DNA of 50,828 nt. Origin: an uncultured Faecalibacterium sp. (lineage in GTDB: Bacteria; Bacillota; Clostridia; Oscillospirales; Ruminococcaceae). The stretch spans positions 1 through 50,828 of the forward strand of contig CALWZK010000011.1 of NCBI GenBank assembly GCA_944386015.1, read 5' to 3'. This document shows, in pieces, positions 42,671 through 50,274 of this stretch (its first letter is position 1; each line of letters begins with the position of its first letter). Below the pieces are notes generated by a model. It worked only from the letters and a program-made list of their open reading frames with translations, did not search any database and was not told where the DNA came from. The position numbers were made by a program, and so were the translations under genes.

Positions 42671-42796
42671 TGGTTTGGAAAGTACAGCGCTTTTACGCTG
42701 CATTCTGGTCCGGGCCCTTGTGGTTTTCTTTGTAAGGAGTTCTGCCGGGGCACGCCCCTCAGACGGCAGAAAGTAAAACAGGAGGCAACGAAGAAG

Positions 42797-44002
42797 ATGA
42801 AAGTTCTGGTTATCAACTGTGGATCTTCTTCCCTGAAGTATCAGTTGATTGATATGGACGGCGAGAAGGTGCTGTGCAAGGGCCTGTGCGAGCGCATCGG
42901 CATGGAGAGCAGCATGATCACCCACGACGCCAACGGCCACAAGGCCACCACCCCCGCCATTTTCCCCACCCACACCGAGGCATTCAACGAGGTCATCAAG
43001 AAGATGACCACCGGCGCCGGCAAGTGCATTGAGAGCGTGGACGAGATCGACGCCATCGGTCACCGGGTGGTCCACGGCGGCGAGAAGTTCCAGTCCAGCT
43101 GCCTGATCACCGACGAAGTCATTGCCACCCTGCGTGAGCTGAGCCCCCTGGCTCCCCTGCACAACCCCGCCGGCATCCTGGGCATCGAGACCGCCCGCAA
43201 GGTCTTTGGCCCCAATGTGCCCCAGGTGGCTGTCTTTGATACCGCCTTCCACAGCACCATGCCCCCGAAGGCCTATATGTACGCCATCCCCTACGAGTAC
43301 TACACCAAGTACGGCGTCCGCCGCTACGGCTTCCACGGCACCAGCCACAAGTACGTCAGCCACAAGGCCGCTGAGTACCTGGAGGAGCCCATCAGCCGCC
43401 TGAAGCTGATCACCTGCCACCTGGGCAACGGTTCTTCCATCACCGCTGTGGACCAGGGCCGCGTTGTGGATACCTCCATGGGCATGACCCCGCTGGCCGG
43501 CCTGATGATGGGCACCCGCTGCGGCGACCTGGATCCCTCTGTGGTCAACTACCTGAAGTACACCCTGGACATCACCGGCCATCAGCTGGATGAGATCCTG
43601 AACAAGAAGTCGGGCCTGCTGGGCATCTCGGGTGTTTCCAGCGATATGCGCGACGTGGAAAAGGCAGCCCGTGAGGGCAACAGCCGCGCCGAGCTGGCCA
43701 TCGATATGCTGACTTACCAGATCAAGAAGCTGGTGGGCAGCTACATCTCCGCCATGGGCGGCGTGGACGCTCTGGTCTTCACCGGCGGCATCGGCGAGCA
43801 TGACGACATCGTCCGCGCCAAGATCTGCCACCACATGGACTGGCTGGGCATCCGCATCGATACCGACAAGAACCGCGATCCCCAGGGCGATGTCTGCGAG
43901 ATCACCGCCTGGGGCGCCAAGGTCCGCACCCTGATCATCGCCACCAACGAGGAGCTGATGATCGCCCGCGACACCAAGGAAGTCCTGGAGAACCAGCACT
44001 GA
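42797..44002 (+). CDS. ackA: Acetate kinase
   Basis: A 401-residue ASKHA kinase that interconverts acetyl phosphate + ADP and acetate + ATP, the substrate-level phosphorylation step of acetate fermentation. Motifs are VINCGSSSLKYQL (5-17), HRVVHGG (about 89-95), FDTAFHSTMP (about 149-158), GFHGTSHKYVS and HLGNGSSI in the nucleotide domain, and FTGGIGEHDD near residue 328. The length is standard. AGGAGG lies about 11 bp before the ATG. No pta gene is adjacent. Confidence 0.98.
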   Translation: MKVLVINCGSSSLKYQLIDMDGEKVLCKGLCERIGMESSMITHDANGHKATTPAIFPTHTEAFNEVIKKMTTGAGKCIESVDEIDAIGHRVVHGGEKFQSSCLITDEVIATLRELSPLAPLHNPAGILGIETARKVFGPNVPQVAVFDTAFHSTMPPKAYMYAIPYEYYTKYGVRRYGFHGTSHKYVSHKAAEYLEEPISRLKLITCHLGNGSSITAVDQGRVVDTSMGMTPLAGLMMGTRCGDLDPSVVNYLKYTLDITGHQLDEILNKKSGLLGISGVSSDMRDVEKAAREGNSRAELAIDMLTYQIKKLVGSYISAMGGVDALVFTGGIGEHDDIVRAKICHHMDWLGIRIDTDKNRDPQGDVCEITAWGAKVRTLIIATNEELMIARDTKEVLENQH

Positions 44003-44047
44003 GTTTTCCGGGCCCCGCCGGGGCTTGAAAAGACACCCAAATCCTTC

Positions 44048-44084
44048 AAAGGCCGCATGTCTTGACAGGCATGCGGCCTTTTTG
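44048..44084 (+). terminator. Terminator after ackA
   Basis: A 12-bp perfect stem AAAGGCCGCATG/CATGCGGCCTTT (44048-44081) with a 10-nt loop and a TTTTT tail. Confidence 0.92.
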
Positions 44085-44169
44085 TGCAAAGGGACAGGAT
44101 TTGACAAAAGCAAAAGTATGTCTTATGGCGCTGGAAATGGAATTTGCGCGGCACGCCTCTGTTTTTTGG

Positions 44170-44198
44170 TTGACAAATCCGGGAAAGCGGGGTACAAT
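44170..44198 (+). promoter_or_regulatory. Promoter of the zinc-ribbon gene, followed by an unassigned leader
   Basis: A near-consensus TTGACA (44170-44175), 17-bp spacer, TACAAT (44193-44198). The leader (about 44206-44332) has a hairpin TCCTCG-ACC-CGAGGA at its 5' end and an ATCG/CGAT stem further on. I did not recognise a known riboswitch. Confidence 0.8.
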
Positions 44199-44332
44199 AA
44201 GGGAGTCCTCGACCCGAGGATGATATCATGCTTCAAGCCCCTGGTAGCTTACGATCGGCGCGATGGTCCCCAAAAACCAAGGTGTGTTCCAATCCTTCCG
44301 CGGGCAAGAACAAAACAAGAGGAGATACTACA

Positions 44333-44620
44333 ATGTTCGAAGACAAGACTTTAGTTTGCAAGGACTGCGGCAAGGAGTTTGTTTGGACTGCCGGCGAGCA
44401 GGAGTTCTATGCATCCCGCGGCTTTGAGAATCAGCCCCAGCGCTGCAAGGCTTGCCGTGACGCCCGCAAGAACGGCGTCCGTCCTGCCGGCACCGGTGAG
44501 CGCAAGATGTACGACGCTGTGTGCGCTTCCTGCGGCAAGGCCTGCAAGGTTCCCTTCCAGCCCCGTGAGGACCGCCCCGTCTACTGCTCTGACTGCTTCG
44601 CTCGCATCAAGCAGAACTAA
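44333..44620 (+). CDS. Small zinc-ribbon protein with three CxxC pairs
   Basis: A 95-residue basic protein containing a probable zinc-ribbon domain: CKDCGKEFVWTAGEQEFY, then CKACRDARK (residues 9-45), and a second partial site CASCGKAC followed by CSDC near the C-terminus. This family is widespread in Clostridia, and its function is not established; nucleic-acid or protein binding is plausible. GAGGAG lies about 8 bp before the ATG. It has a strong promoter, a long leader and its own terminator. Confidence 0.88.
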   Translation: MFEDKTLVCKDCGKEFVWTAGEQEFYASRGFENQPQRCKACRDARKNGVRPAGTGERKMYDAVCASCGKACKVPFQPREDRPVYCSDCFARIKQN

Positions 44621-44634
44621 GATGTAACCCCGAA

Positions 44635-44673
44635 GGGCTCCTGCTGCCGCAAGACAGCGGGAGCTCTCTTTTT
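44635..44673 (+). terminator. Terminator after the zinc-ribbon gene
   Basis: GGCTCCTGCTG pairs imperfectly with CAGCGGGAGCT (44635-44664), followed by CTCTTTTT. Confidence 0.8.
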
Positions 44674-44686
44674 GTGACCCGGTTAC

Positions 44687-44716
44687 TTGCAAATTCCGGG
44701 AACTTTGGGGTATCAT
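44687..44716 (+). promoter_or_regulatory. Probable promoter of the DUF1858-trmK-nif3-rqcH operon
   Basis: TTGCAA (44687-44692), 18-bp spacer, TATCAT (44711-44716), about 40 bp before the DUF1858 gene start. Confidence 0.55.
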
Positions 44717-44765
44717 ACAGATACCAATCGAATGCATCACACCCTGCATGAAAGGAATTGCCATC

Positions 44766-45023
44766 ATGTTTGATATTTTCAGTTCTGTCCGCAAGAACCA
44801 CAGCGACGAGCCCTTCCAGGTGACCCGCGAGACCGTCATCGGCGACATCCTGGATCTGGACAGCTCCACCGCTCCCTATTTCATGGAGATCGGCATGCAC
44901 TGCCTGGGCTGCCCCGCCTCCCGCGGCGAGAGCATCGAGGAGGCCTGCGCCGTCCACGGCGTGGACTGCGACGCCCTGATCCAGAAGCTGAACGATCACC
45001 TGGCAGCCAAGGCCCAGGGCTGA
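44766..45023 (+). CDS. DUF1858 domain protein
   Basis: An 85-residue protein of the DUF1858 family (related to the N-terminal domain of ScdA/RIC iron-cluster repair proteins). The signature MEIGMHCLGCPASRGESIEEAC contains the conserved Cys-x-x-Cys (about residues 47-50). It is thought to bind or handle iron; the precise role is unknown. ATG at 44766 has AAAGGAA about 9 bp upstream, and that site overlaps the alternative start at 44748. trmK begins 1 bp after the stop. Confidence 0.88.
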   Translation: MFDIFSSVRKNHSDEPFQVTRETVIGDILDLDSSTAPYFMEIGMHCLGCPASRGESIEEACAVHGVDCDALIQKLNDHLAAKAQG

Positions 45024-45024
45024 G

Positions 45025-45675
45025 ATGGTTCTGGATGCACGGCTGGCAGCCGCTGCGGCGCTGGTGCGCCCGGGGCTGCCGGTGGCAGACATCGGCTGTG
45101 ATCACGGCAAGCTGACTGCAGCGCTGGCCTGTTCGGGCCTGTACCCCAAAGTAATCGGTTCCGACTTGCGGCCCGGCCCCCTGGCCAAGGCCCGCCGGAC
45201 CGTAGAGACGGCACACTGTCAAGACCGCGTCGAGCTTCGGCTGGGCGACGGTCTTTCTGTGTTGTCGGCGGGGGAGGTGGGCACCATCGTGATTGCGGGG
45301 GTGTCGGCCCAGACCGCCTGGGAAATGCTGGAAGCAGCCCCCTGGATCTTTTCGCCCCAGGGCCCCCGGCTGGTGCTGATCCCAGCCACCCGCCACGACG
45401 AGCTGCGCCGCTGGCTGGCGGGCCATGGGTTCCGGCTCTGCTGCGACAAACCGGTGGAGGCAGCCGGCCGGTGGTATGCGGTGATGGCGGCAGAATATGA
45501 CGGAGTCTGCCGCCGGCTGACCCTGGCTGAGGCCCTGTATGGGCAGACCGGCCAGTGGCCCGGGGCGGAGGGTTATGCCGCCAAACAGCTGGAAAAACTG
45601 GTCAAACTGCGGCGGGGCGTGCCGGACGGCAGCCCCGAGGCAGAGGAGATGGATCGTCTGATCCAGGGAGGGTGA
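45025..45675 (+). CDS. trmK: TrmK-like tRNA (adenine22-N1)-methyltransferase
   Basis: A 216-residue SAM-dependent methyltransferase of the TrmK family, which methylates A22 in the tRNA D-arm. SAM motif I is DIGCDHGKLTAAL (about 22-34), then GSDLRPGPL. The usual AGMGG segment reads AGVSA, and the QPN-type segment reads IPA, so it is a divergent member. The C-terminal coiled-coil-like part is present. The gene is tightly packed between DUF1858 and nif3 (3-bp gap), a common Firmicutes arrangement. Confidence 0.85.
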   Translation: MVLDARLAAAAALVRPGLPVADIGCDHGKLTAALACSGLYPKVIGSDLRPGPLAKARRTVETAHCQDRVELRLGDGLSVLSAGEVGTIVIAGVSAQTAWEMLEAAPWIFSPQGPRLVLIPATRHDELRRWLAGHGFRLCCDKPVEAAGRWYAVMAAEYDGVCRRLTLAEALYGQTGQWPGAEGYAAKQLEKLVKLRRGVPDGSPEAEEMDRLIQGG

Positions 45676-45678
45676 ACC

Positions 45679-46458
45679 ATGGAGATCACGGTGCAAACCA
45701 TTTATGAGGCGATGGCCCGGCTGGCCCCGCCCCAGCTGGCCGAAAGCTGGGACAATGTGGGCCTGCTGGTGGACTGCGGGAAGCCGGTGGAGCGGGCCCT
45801 AACGGCCCTGGACATCACCCCCGAGGTGGTGGAGGAGGCCCGGCAGCTGGGCTGCGGGGTGATTGTCTCCCACCACCCGGTGATCTTCTCCCCCCTGAAA
45901 AAACTGGGCCCGAAGGACGTGCCCTTCCTGCTGGTGGAGGCGGGGATTTCGGCGGTGTGCATGCACACCAACTACGACGCTGCCGAGGGCGGCGTCAACG
46001 AAATCCTGGCCGCCATCTTCGGGATGCGGAACCCGGAACCCTTCGCCGAAGGCTGCGGCCGGGTGGGGGAGATTGACCCCATCACGGTGGAGGGGCTGGC
46101 AGCCCTGGCCCAGGACCGTCTGGGGGCCCTCTGCGTCCCGCCCTTGCAGGGGCCCGCGGTCCAGGTAAAGTACACCGACAACGGCCGGATGGTCCGGCGG
46201 CTGGCAGTGATCAGCGGCTCGGGGGGCAGCCTCTTTGAGGATGCCCTGGCCGTGGGGGCCGACTGCCTGCTGACCGGCGAGGCCAACCACCACGCCGCCT
46301 GCGACGCCAAACGGCTGGGGCTGGGGCTGATCGCCGCCGGCCACTACGCCACCGAATACCCGGCCGCCGCCGCCCTGGCCGACCGCCTCCAGCGGGAGGT
46401 GCCGGGTCTGGCGGTGATTGCCAGCCGGGAAAACCGGGACCCCTTTACTTATTTATAA
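45679..46458 (+). CDS. Nif3-like dinuclear metal centre protein
   Basis: A 259-residue NIF3/DUF34 family protein that forms hexamers with a di-metal site. Metal-ligand histidines are in VSHHPVIF (about 64-71), CMHTNYD (about 94-100), and GEANHHAA and GHYATE near the C-terminus. GTP cyclohydrolase-like activity has been proposed for some homologues; the biological role is unresolved. The pairing with trmK is common in Firmicutes. GGGAGGG precedes the ATG. Confidence 0.93.
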   Translation: MEITVQTIYEAMARLAPPQLAESWDNVGLLVDCGKPVERALTALDITPEVVEEARQLGCGVIVSHHPVIFSPLKKLGPKDVPFLLVEAGISAVCMHTNYDAAEGGVNEILAAIFGMRNPEPFAEGCGRVGEIDPITVEGLAALAQDRLGALCVPPLQGPAVQVKYTDNGRMVRRLAVISGSGGSLFEDALAVGADCLLTGEANHHAACDAKRLGLGLIAAGHYATEYPAAAALADRLQREVPGLAVIASRENRDPFTYL

Positions 46459-46494
46459 TAGGAGACAGGGGCCCAACACGAGAGGGGGAACACC

Positions 46495-48240
46495 ATGGCA
46501 TTGGATGCCGCGACGCTGGCACTGACGGCGGCCGAACTGGGCCGCATGGTGACCGACGCCAAGATTGCAAAGATATTTGAGCCCACCCGGGATGAGCTGG
46601 TCATCACCCTGCGCACCCGCACCGAGACCTACAGCCTGCTGCTGTCGGCCCGCAGCGGGTCGGCCCGGGTGTGCCTTACCGACGAAACCTTTGAAAACCC
46701 CGAGACGCCGCCCTCCTTCTGCATGCTGATGCGGAAGCACCTCACCGGCGGCCGCCTCACCGGGGTGCGGATGGAGCCGGGGGACCGGATTGTCTATTTT
46801 GACTTCCTGTGCACCAACGAGATGGGGGACCTGGTGACCAACACCCTCTGCGCCGAGCTGATGGGCCGGTACTCCAACCTGGTGCTGGTCCAGAGCGGCA
46901 AGATCATCGACGCCCTCAAGCGGGTGGATTTTGAGGACAGCGAAATCCGGCAGCTGCTGCCGGGGCTGCCCTACACCGTGCCCCCCAAGCCGGCCCGGCC
47001 CGACTTCCTGGCGTCCAGCGCCGCCTCCATTGTGGCCCAGGCCTGCCAGAAGGACCTGCCGGTGGCCAGCGCCCTCAACCGGACGGTGGCCGGGGTGGGC
47101 CCGGTGGTCTGCCGGGAGGTGGCCTGGCGGGCCTTTGGCCCCCAGGACCTCACCGCCTGCGAGCTGGACCAGGCCCAGCAGCGGACCCTGCTGGAAGCCA
47201 TCGAGGCGCTGAAAGCCGAGCACGCCGCCGGCGGCACCCCCTGCAGCGTGGTGAGCCCCGAGGGCAAACCTCTGGAGTTCACCTTCTTCCAGCCCCAGCA
47301 GTACGGTGCCGGGTATGAGATCCGCCGGTGGCCTTCCTTCTGCGAGATGCTGGAGGGCTACTACGCCGAGAAGGACCGGGCCGAGCGGCTGCGAACCAAG
47401 AGCAAGGAGCTCCACAAGGCGGTCCACAATATGTATGAGCGGGCGGTCCGCAAACAGGCGGCCCGGAAAGAGGAACTGGCAGCCAGCGAAAAGAGCGAGC
47501 AGCTGCGGCTGTACGGCGAGCTGCTGTCGGCCAACCTCTACCAGGCCCAGAAGGGGATGAAGAGCATCACCGTCCCCAACTGGTACGACGAGGGGAAGGA
47601 AGTCACCATCCCCCTGGATGTCCGCTACAGCCCCAGCCAGAACGCCCAGAACTTCTTCAAGGCCTACAAGAAGAAGCAGACCGCCGCCCGGATGCTGGTG
47701 GACCTGCTGGCCGAAGGCGAAAAGGAAATCGCCTATCTGGAAACGGTGCTGTACGAGGTGGAGAGTGCCCCCGGCGAGGCGGCCCTCAACGAGATCCGGG
47801 CCGAGCTCAAGAGCCAGGGCTACCTGAAATACTACAAGCAGCGGGACAAAAAGCAGAAGCCTGCCGACTTCTACCGCTATGTGTCGTCGGACGGGTTCGA
47901 GATTCTGGTGGGCCGCAACAACATCCAGAACGAGCGTCTGACCCTCCACACCGCCCGGGGCAAGGACCTGTGGTTCCATACCAAGAACGCTCCCGGCAGC
48001 CACACGGTGGTGATGAGCAACGGCAAAGACATCCCCGACCGCACCCGGGAGGAGGCCGCCCAGCTGGCGGTGCTCCATTCCAGCCAGGCCAGGGGGGTCA
48101 AGGTGGCGGTGGACTACACCGAGGTGAAGAACATCCGCAAAACCAGCGACCTCAAGCCCGGCATGGTGCTGTATGAGAAGTACGAGACCGCCTACATCAC
48201 CCCCGACCCGGCCCTGCTGGACAAGCTGCGCAAAAAGTAA
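46495..48240 (+). CDS. rqcH: Ribosome quality-control protein RqcH (NFACT/FbpA family)
   Basis: A 581-residue NFACT protein, the bacterial NEMF/Rqc2 homologue. RqcH binds 50S subunits carrying stalled nascent chains and adds alanine tails that mark them for degradation. The order is NFACT-N domain (about 1-180), helical linker, coiled coils (about 290-350 and 395-450), then an NFACT-R domain with DLWFHTKNAPGSHTVV near residue 490. Older annotation as fibronectin-binding protein is misleading. GAGAGGGGG lies before the ATG. The repeat copy 2 begins 55 bp after the stop. Confidence 0.94.
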   Translation: MALDAATLALTAAELGRMVTDAKIAKIFEPTRDELVITLRTRTETYSLLLSARSGSARVCLTDETFENPETPPSFCMLMRKHLTGGRLTGVRMEPGDRIVYFDFLCTNEMGDLVTNTLCAELMGRYSNLVLVQSGKIIDALKRVDFEDSEIRQLLPGLPYTVPPKPARPDFLASSAASIVAQACQKDLPVASALNRTVAGVGPVVCREVAWRAFGPQDLTACELDQAQQRTLLEAIEALKAEHAAGGTPCSVVSPEGKPLEFTFFQPQQYGAGYEIRRWPSFCEMLEGYYAEKDRAERLRTKSKELHKAVHNMYERAVRKQAARKEELAASEKSEQLRLYGELLSANLYQAQKGMKSITVPNWYDEGKEVTIPLDVRYSPSQNAQNFFKAYKKKQTAARMLVDLLAEGEKEIAYLETVLYEVESAPGEAALNEIRAELKSQGYLKYYKQRDKKQKPADFYRYVSSDGFEILVGRNNIQNERLTLHTARGKDLWFHTKNAPGSHTVVMSNGKDIPDRTREEAAQLAVLHSSQARGVKVAVDYTEVKNIRKTSDLKPGMVLYEKYETAYITPDPALLDKLRKK

Positions 48241-48253
48241 AGACCATTCCTCG

Positions 48254-48299
48254 AGCGCCCGCGGAAGCGGGCGCTTGAGCGTGTCGAAAACGACACGCT
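48254..48299 (+). other. Tandem hairpins between rqcH and repeat copy 2
   Basis: AGCGCCCGC-ggaa-GCGGGCGCT (48254-48275) is followed by a 9-bp perfect stem AGCGTGTCG-aaaa-CGACACGCT (48278-48299). The second stem includes the first bases of repeat copy 2. Neither is followed by a strong T-run. Nothing comparable precedes copy 1. Confidence 0.6.
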
Positions 48300-48654
48300 T
48301 TAGGGGGAACCCATTTCTGCGCGCATGCGCGCGGCAGAAATTCCTTTGGTTGCGGTTCCCTGCTTTTGCGGCGGGCGTCGTGGCGCCCTTGCAAAAGGCA
48401 GACCGCGTTCCTCTTGCGCTTAGCCGATTTTTGCGGCGCACCGCAGCGGGTGCTTGCAAAAACCGGAGCGCTGCGCCAAACACAGCTCCCTGTTTCGTCC
48501 GCAGGACGCGGTCGCTGTGTTTGCCCCTGGGGACAAAATTTGACGCCGAACCGCGCACTCGGCCTTTCGGCCTCGCACACTCTCTGCGCCAAATTTCCCT
48601 GTAGGTGTCCCAGCCGTACGCGCATGTCGTCCGGCTGGGACTTTTTTGACAGTC
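48296..48654 (+). repeat. 360-bp hairpin-rich intergenic repeat, copy 2
   Basis: The same element and orientation as 40984-41343, with about 15 substitutions and a 1-nt deletion. The central stretch of about 145 bp is identical. In H1 the stem TGCGC/GCGCA of copy 1 is CGCGC/GCGCG here, a compensatory change. In H6 the GG mismatch of copy 1 is an A-T pair here (GTCCCAGCCG/CGGCTGGGAC), followed by TTTTTT. The H5 stem has two mismatches in this copy. It lies between rqcH and the S10 operon, both on the plus strand. Confidence 0.85.
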
Positions 48655-48687
48655 AGAAGCGCCTGCATCAGCGGGCGCTTCTGTTTT
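48655..48687 (+). terminator. Hairpin after repeat copy 2
   Basis: AGAAGCGCC (48655-48663) pairs with GGCGCTTCT (48674-48682), followed by GTTTT. It occupies the same place as the hairpin after copy 1 but has a different sequence. Confidence 0.65.
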
Positions 48688-48741
48688 GTGGGGTTTGTCA
48701 AAATTTTGGGCCGCAATTTATGGAATTTGTAGGATTGCCTC

Positions 48742-48770
48742 TTGCGTTGGCACGCAATTTATAGTATCAT
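48742..48770 (+). promoter_or_regulatory. Upstream promoter P1 of the S10 operon
   Basis: TTGCGT (48742-48747), 17-bp spacer, TATCAT (48765-48770). The direct repeat GCAATTTAT occurs at 48713-48721 and 48754-48762, the second within this promoter. Confidence 0.5.
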
Positions 48771-48855
48771 AAGGAAGCTGGCCGGCCCTGCTGAGGGCAG
48801 GGCGGCACAGGGCAAAAACCTGCGAAAAAAAGTTTGATTTTTTTCAAAAAAAGGC

Positions 48856-48884
48856 TTGCAAAAAGGGCGCGGATATGATAAAAT
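48856..48884 (+). promoter_or_regulatory. Proximal promoter P2 of the S10 operon
   Basis: TTGCAA (48856-48861), 17-bp spacer, TAAAAT (48879-48884). A long A/T tract upstream (48825-48855) resembles an UP element. The predicted transcript has a leader of about 330 nt. Confidence 0.7.
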
Positions 48885-48891
48885 ATCTGAC

Positions 48892-49223
48892 GGCTGCAAA
48901 GGGCTTGTGCGATACAAGTCGTGCAGGCCACGATATGCGATGATGCGGGAGGTTGCCGCACGGCGAAACGCCGATGCGGGTTATTTCCGCGGAGTATGTC
49001 CGATCTATGAACCGGGCGAAAGAATTACTGACAGTGAAGGGATATGTCCCCGCAGCATAGCTGCGACGCGGACCAATGTCTGCTTATCTTTGCTAGATTT
49101 CTTTCCGGGAAAACTGCGTGGCGGTTTACCGGCTTTTCTAATGCGAAGATGTGAGACACCCGGAACAGTGTGCAGTGATTGATCGAGTTGCCCATACTAC
49201 ACATTATCAGGAGGCACAACCAA
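48892..49223 (+). promoter_or_regulatory. Long structured leader of the S10 ribosomal-protein operon
   Basis: About 330 nt without a credible gene between promoter P2 and rpsJ. Visible stems include CCGCACGGCG/CGCCGATGCGG (around 48956-48979) and GCAGC/GCTGC (around 49052-49065). Such leaders usually mediate feedback by a ribosomal protein encoded in the operon (L4 in the E. coli S10 operon). I did not identify a binding-site consensus. Confidence 0.6.
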
Positions 49224-49535
49224 ATGGCAGTCAAGGAAAAGATCAGAATCCGTCTTCAGAGCTACGACGTTCAGCTCATCGATGCGGCAGCAGAGAAGAT
49301 CGTTGAGACCGCAAAGCGCACCGGCGCCCGGGTCTCCGGCCCCATCCCCCTGCCCACCGATCGCGAGGTGGTCACCGTTCTGCGTGCTACCCACAAGTAC
49401 AAGGACAGCCGTGAGCAGTTCGAGAGCCGCACCCACAAGCGTCTGATCGACATTCTGAAGCCGTCCAATAAGACGGTCGAGGCTCTGATGAGTCTCCAGC
49501 TCCCCGCTGGCGTGGACATCGAGATCAAGCTGTAA
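49224..49535 (+). CDS. rpsJ: 30S ribosomal protein S10
   Basis: A 103-residue S10 (also transcription factor NusE), part of the small-subunit head and of antitermination complexes. Family sequence includes [22 protein letters not shown] and [11 protein letters not shown]. The start MAVKEK has AGGAGG 9 bp upstream; an upstream start would add 15 residues and overlap that site. It is first gene of the S10 operon. Confidence 0.98.
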   Translation: MAVKEKIRIRLQSYDVQLIDAAAEKIVETAKRTGARVSGPIPLPTDREVVTVLRATHKYKDSREQFESRTHKRLIDILKPSNKTVEALMSLQLPAGVDIEIKL

Positions 49536-49627
49536 GGCTTGGCCCCATCGATGCCCTCGTTTCCCGAGGGGTCATGTTGGCGGTGACGTGCGCCGCCAAC
49601 CAATAACCTTTACAGGAGGAAAAGAAA

Positions 49628-50260
49628 ATGGTTAAAGGCATTATCGGCAAAAAGGTCGGTATGACCCAGCTGTTTGACGAAAACGGCAAGGTCATCCCTG
49701 TGACCGTCATCGAGGCAGGCCCCTGCACCGTCGTGCAGAAAAAGACTGTCGAGAGCGACGGCTATCAGGCTGTTCAGCTGGGCTTCGGCGAGGTTTCCGC
49801 CAAGAAGGTCAACAAGGCAGCCGCGGGCCACTTCAAGAAGGCGAACGTGGCCCCCAAGAAGACCCTCCGCGAGTTCCGTCTCGAGGATGTCTCCGGCCTG
49901 AATGTGGGCGATGTCATCAAGGCTGACGTCTTCGCCGCTGGCGACAAGGTGGATGTGGCCGGCATCTCCAAGGGCAAGGGCTACCAGGGCGTCATCAAGC
50001 GCTACGGCCAGCACCGCCTGCGTGAGAGCCACGGCACCGGCCCCGTCGCACGGCATGCCGGCTCCAACGGCTCGACTTCGACCCCGAGCCGCGTTTATCC
50101 CGGCAAGCGCCTGCCCGGCCACATGGGCTTTGTGCGGGTCACCGTGCAGAACCTGACGGTCGTCAAGGTGGACACCGAGAACAATCTGATCGCTGTCAAG
50201 GGTGCGGTCCCCGGTACCAAGGGCACCATCATCACCCTGGCCAACAGCGTGAAGGCCTAA
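49628..50260 (+). CDS. rplC: 50S ribosomal protein L3
   Basis: A 210-residue L3, an early-assembly 23S rRNA-binding protein near the peptidyl-transferase centre. Typical segments are [20 protein letters not shown] at the N-terminus, and [20 protein letters not shown] and [10 protein letters not shown] in the extended loop. AGGAGG lies about 8 bp before the ATG. A hairpin CCTCG/CGAGG lies in the 92-bp gap after rpsJ. Confidence 0.98.
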   Translation: MVKGIIGKKVGMTQLFDENGKVIPVTVIEAGPCTVVQKKTVESDGYQAVQLGFGEVSAKKVNKAAAGHFKKANVAPKKTLREFRLEDVSGLNVGDVIKADVFAAGDKVDVAGISKGKGYQGVIKRYGQHRLRESHGTGPVARHAGSNGSTSTPSRVYPGKRLPGHMGFVRVTVQNLTVVKVDTENNLIAVKGAVPGTKGTIITLANSVKA

Positions 50261-50274
50261 GGAGGAAAGCTACA

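Noticed and set aside
41381-44113. A 910-codon minus-strand frame extending tmcAL upstream
   Set aside because: Beyond 42571 it runs antisense to ackA and across the divergent promoters; the extension is a shadow of high-GC coding sequence.
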